NCBI GenBank assembly: GCA_036522895.1
Contig: DATDEX010000273.1
Location: 1 to 8,245 of the forward strand
DNA from: JAIOPA01 sp036522895
Lineage (GTDB): Bacteria > Eisenbacteria > RBG-16-71-46
DNA: 8,245 bases
Direction of reading: 5' to 3'
Shown: positions 6,088 through 8,245 of the stretch, one piece after another
How positions within the stretch are numbered: the stretch's first letter is position 1
Layout: each line of letters opens with the position of its first letter
The notes under the pieces: model-generated
What the model saw: the letters and a program-made list of their open reading frames with translations, nothing else
Database searches by the model: none
What the model was told of the DNA's origin: nothing
Translations under genes and position numbers: made by a program

Positions 6088-7377
6088 TCAAGCGCGCGCC
6101 CCCGGCGTCCGAGTCCGCGGCGTCGCCGTCGCAGGCTCGGACCCCGCGAAGCTCCGCCGTTCTCCCACCGTCGCCGCGTGCAGCGCGCGGAGCGCCGCCT
6201 CCGCGGCCGGGGTGAGTTCGCGGGCGCGGCGCGAGGCGGCGATCCGTGCGGTCGCGACGCAGCGCTCGAGCTCGTGCTCGGCGAACGCGTCGCCGTCCCA
6301 CCACGCGAACGACGGGACCGACTTGGGTGCGAAGCGGCCGCCACCGAACAGGTTCGCCCCCGTGCCGACCGTCGCGCCCGTGGGCAGCAGCGTGCCGATC
6401 CCGGTCTTGACGTGCGCACCCACGAACGCGCCGACCTTGCTCGCGCGCGTCTCGCGCTCGCGGCCATCCACCCACGCCCGGACCTCGCCATAGTTGTTCT
6501 TCAAGTCGCTCGTGGTCGTGAGCGCGCCCAGGTTCACCCACTCGGCGAGCATGCTGTGGCCGACGAACCCGTGGTGGCGCTTGTTCGCGTAGCCCTGCCA
6601 GATGCTGGCCTCGACCTCGCCCGCGATGCGGCACTCGGGCCCGAACGTGCTGCCGCGGACGGCGCCGCCCAGGAGCTGCGTGCCGTCGCCCACCACGCAC
6701 GGTCCGAGCACGTGCGTGTGCGGCTCGATCCGCGCGCCGCGCCCGATCCGGATCGGGCCGGGGCTGGCGTCGAGCACGGCGAACGGCCCCACGCTGGCGC
6801 CCTCCTCGATCACGATCCGCTCCGGCGCCTCGAGGCAGGCGAGGCGATGAACGGTGCCGCGCGCGGCCGCGGGTGAACCCGCGAGGTCGGCCGCGATCGC
6901 ATCCGCATTTCGGGCGATGAGATCCCACGGAAACGTCACGAACTCGGCCTCCACGAGCAGCGACGGGAGCGCGAGGCCGAGCAGCACCAGCTCGAAGTCG
7001 TCACCGCGTCCGATCGCGCCGCGCAGCATCGCGAGCGGCAGGCGCGCGCCGGCGACGCGGCCCTCTCCGAGCCACAGCGCGGGCGCGCGCGATTCGAGCG
7101 CGCCCGCGAACCACGGGCCCGGAAGGGCGGCGGCGTTCACCACCACCACCTCGTCGTTCGCGCCCGCCGGGCTCGTCTCGAGCAAGGGCGGCGCGTGCCA
7201 GCCTGCCATGGCGCCGGCGCGCGCCTCGAGCGCGAACAGCGGCAGGCGCGCGGCGGCGAGCCAGCGCTGCGCGAGCGTCGAGGCACCGAACGCCAATGCC
7301 GGTACGGGCAGGAGATCGGTGAGCGGGCGGAGCGTCCGCCAGTGGCGGTCCTCGTAGACGATGAGCCGGCGCGACAT
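6088..7377 (-). CDS. Alternative GlmU-like sugar nucleotidyltransferase/acyltransferase
   Basis: The 429-residue protein resembles the alternative bacterial GlmU family (TIGR03991 type), proposed to make UDP-N-acetylglucosamine by acetylating glucosamine-1-phosphate and then uridylating it. The N-terminal part (1-180) has 'RTLRPLTDLLPVPALAFG' (14-31) but no classical 'G.GTRM' nucleotide loop. From about 185 a left-handed beta-helix is visible as repeating hexapeptides ('IVIEEGASVGPFAVLD', 'IRIGRGARIEPHTHVLGPCVVGDGTQLLGG'). The best-conserved block is 'HSMLAEWVNLGALTTTSDLKNNYG' (274-297), with 'KVGAFVGAHVKTGIGTLLPTG' (314-334), 'NLFGGG' (342-347) and 'PKSVPSFAW' (351-359). A helical tail ends in a low-complexity Thr/Arg/Ala stretch (about 405-429). 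The ATG overlaps the TAA of a possible small ORF (TAATG), upstream of which lies the SPOR gene. The Shine-Dalgarno is poor (AAGAG, 9 nt away). Which sugar is used cannot be read from the sequence. Confidence 0.8.
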   Translation of the reverse strand: MSRRLIVYEDRHWRTLRPLTDLLPVPALAFGASTLAQRWLAAARLPLFALEARAGAMAGWHAPPLLETSPAGANDEVVVVNAAALPGPWFAGALESRAPALWLGEGRVAGARLPLAMLRGAIGRGDDFELVLLGLALPSLLVEAEFVTFPWDLIARNADAIAADLAGSPAAARGTVHRLACLEAPERIVIEEGASVGPFAVLDASPGPIRIGRGARIEPHTHVLGPCVVGDGTQLLGGAVRGSTFGPECRIAGEVEASIWQGYANKRHHGFVGHSMLAEWVNLGALTTTSDLKNNYGEVRAWVDGRERETRASKVGAFVGAHVKTGIGTLLPTGATVGTGANLFGGGRFAPKSVPSFAWWDGDAFAEHELERCVATARIAASRRARELTPAAEAALRALHAATVGERRSFAGSEPATATPRTRTPGARA

Positions 7378-7490
7378 TATTGGAAACTCTTCGCTTCGCT
7401 CATCGGAGGCTCTTCGCTTCGCTCATCGCGCGCCGGCGCGCCCGCGCCATCGCGGTGTCGTCGGCTCGCCCAGCCCGTCTCGATCCTCAT
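7377..7490 (-). CDS. Possible small ORF bridging the SPOR and glmU-like genes
   Basis: A 37-codon frame starts at an ATG overlapping the SPOR-gene stop (ATGA) and ends at a TAA overlapping the glmU-like ATG (TAATG). The peptide is very hydrophilic: it begins MRIETGWASRRHRDG and ends PPMSEAKSFQ. It has no signal peptide, membrane segment or recognised domain. Nearly half of it is encoded by a 19-bp direct repeat, so the protein pattern could be a by-product of that repeat. The perfect overlaps at both ends argue for a role as a coupling or reinitiation leader that carries ribosomes to the weak glmU-like start; the low complexity argues against a conserved protein. No Shine-Dalgarno better than AGG is seen. 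Confidence 0.3.
   Translation of the reverse strand: MRIETGWASRRHRDGAGAPARDERSEEPPMSEAKSFQ
7387..7428. repeat. Two perfect 19-bp direct repeats upstream of the glmU-like start
   Basis: CTCTTCGCTTCGCTCATCG occurs at 7387-7405 and again at 7410-7428, separated by GAGG, a 23-nt period. On the minus (sense) strand each copy contains ATGAGC and the purine-rich AGCGAAGCGAAGAG, which ends 9 nt before the glmU-like ATG in the proximal copy. A 14-bp palindrome, GCGCGCCGGCGCGC (7428-7441), abuts the distal copy. This may be a dispersed intergenic repeat or a translation-enhancing leader. Confidence 0.85.
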
Positions 7491-8245
7491 CGCCTGTGCT
7501 TTTTCGGCGGGGCGGTCGTGGTGGGATGCTTCGTCCGTGCGGCGTGGCTCACGGGCGGGTGCGGCTTGGGTTTCGCCGGGGCCGCGACGGGGGCGGCGTT
7601 CAGGACGAACGCCCCGTCGAAGCCCGAGTCGACGGCGCGCTTTTTCAGCGCCTCGGCGGCGGCGTTCGACAGGCAATCGTGCGTGCGCACCTTGTAGAGG
7701 CCCTTCTCGAACTCGATCACCATCGAAACGAGGAGCAGCGACTGCGCGGCCTCGCGGCGCGATTCCGCCTTCGGCTTCTCCTCGGGCGCCGCGACCTGGA
7801 GCCGCCAGCACTCGCCAGCGGCGGGCTTGCCGGCCGGCGGCTCCGCGGGCTTTGCGGGCGCGCTCGCCGGTGGCGAGGTGGCGGGCGTCGTGGAAGTGGG
7901 CGCGGACGTCGCCGCCGGCACGCTCGCAGGCGCGGCGACCGCCGGCGACACCGCGGCGAGGGTGTCGGGCATGGTGAGCGTGGCGCCCGGATTCGTCCCG
8001 AGCGGTTGCGTGGGCGCAGGCACGGGGACCGTGGCGGAATCGTCCGCGGGTGCCTGCTCCGTCCGGAGCGTGTCGTAGGCCGCCTCGGGCGCGCGCACGG
8101 TGACCGTGCCGCTCGCGTGGAGCGCCGGCACGAGCTGCGAGGACGGGATCGGCTCCGGAATGCTGGCGAGCACGCGGAGGGCCTCCGGGGAAGGTGTGGA
8201 GTCGCGCGCGGCGCTCGCGGCTCCCGCTTCGCGCCGCGGCGCATG
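7487..8245 (-). CDS. SPOR-domain protein, 5' end outside window
   Basis: The frame is open to the window edge, so the N-terminus (and any signal peptide or membrane anchor) is missing; 252 codons are visible. An internal GTG at 8173 could serve as a start, but coding-like sequence ('STPSPEALRVLASIPEP') runs through it. After about 60 ordinary residues comes a long Pro/Ala/Thr/Ser linker (about 8055-7815), typical of proteins that span the periplasm. A SPOR-like domain follows (about 7810-7601): 'CWRLQVAAPEE' opens it, then 'AAQSLLLVSMVIEFEKGLYKVRTHDCLSNAAAEALKKRA' in pieces, ending 'GFDGAFVL'. SPOR domains bind denuded peptidoglycan, often at division sites. Two cysteines inside the domain could form a disulfide. 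The end is a Pro-, Lys- and His-rich basic tail of about 37 residues beyond the domain. It is the most upstream gene seen in the minus-strand cluster. Confidence 0.7.
   Translation of the reverse strand, partial: HAPRREAGAASAARDSTPSPEALRVLASIPEPIPSSQLVPALHASGTVTVRAPEAAYDTLRTEQAPADDSATVPVPAPTQPLGTNPGATLTMPDTLAAVSPAVAAPASVPAATSAPTSTTPATSPPASAPAKPAEPPAGKPAAGECWRLQVAAPEEKPKAESRREAAQSLLLVSMVIEFEKGLYKVRTHDCLSNAAAEALKKRAVDSGFDGAFVLNAAPVAAPAKPKPHPPVSHAARTKHPTTTAPPKKHRR

Noticed and set aside
5125..6876. Long plus-strand open frame (583 codons) opposite galT and the glmU-like gene
   Set aside because: It is antisense to two genes with clear family motifs, rich in Arg/Ala/His as expected from the complement of GC-rich codons, and has no recognisable domain.
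1..8245. Search by eye for CRISPR, insertion-sequence ends, integrase or toxin-antitoxin genes
   Set aside because: No regularly spaced repeats beyond the two 19-bp copies, no terminal inverted repeats with target duplications, and no transposase, integrase or toxin motif in any supported frame.

Overview
The window is very GC-rich (roughly 70% by eye), densely coded bacterial chromosome. GTG and TTG starts are used beside ATG. The glmU-like gene is of the alternative type I associate with Bacteroidota and Gemmatimonadota. Together with the 'PLAVGNRWDY' lipoprotein and the SPOR protein style, this suggests a high-GC member of the FCB side of the tree, such as Gemmatimonadota or Candidatus Eisenbacteria. 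That placement is inference from gene style, not from a marker gene.

Region 1 (1-835, minus strand) holds a tRNA-Gly(GCC) gene with its own likely promoter. It is followed by folE (GTP cyclohydrolase I) and, 17 nt further, by the first 15 codons of what looks like a family-2 glycosyltransferase cut by the window edge.

Region 2 (909-3370, plus strand) holds a monofunctional aspartokinase with poorly conserved regulatory ACT domains. After a gap with a hairpin and an AT-richer, promoter-like patch comes a predicted lipoprotein of unknown function. A very strong, nearly symmetric hairpin (3371-3426) separates this convergent pair from the next block.

Region 3 (8245-3452, minus strand) reads as one cluster: a SPOR-domain envelope protein (5' end outside the window), a possible 37-codon ORF overlapping both neighbours, an alternative GlmU-like protein, galT and glgA. 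The last three act on sugar-1-phosphates and nucleotide sugars: GalT interconverts UDP-glucose/galactose-1-P, GlgA polymerises glucose from ADP-glucose, and the GlmU-like protein has a left-handed beta-helix acyltransferase half. The block links hexose-1-phosphate handling, glycogen storage and envelope precursor supply.

No mobile element, CRISPR array, phage gene or defence system is visible. Most of the window is ordinary housekeeping. The points worth a second look are active-site departures in FolE, GalT lacking three of its four usual zinc ligands, the weak ACT domains of the aspartokinase, and the tandem repeat plus small ORF bridging the SPOR and glmU-like genes.
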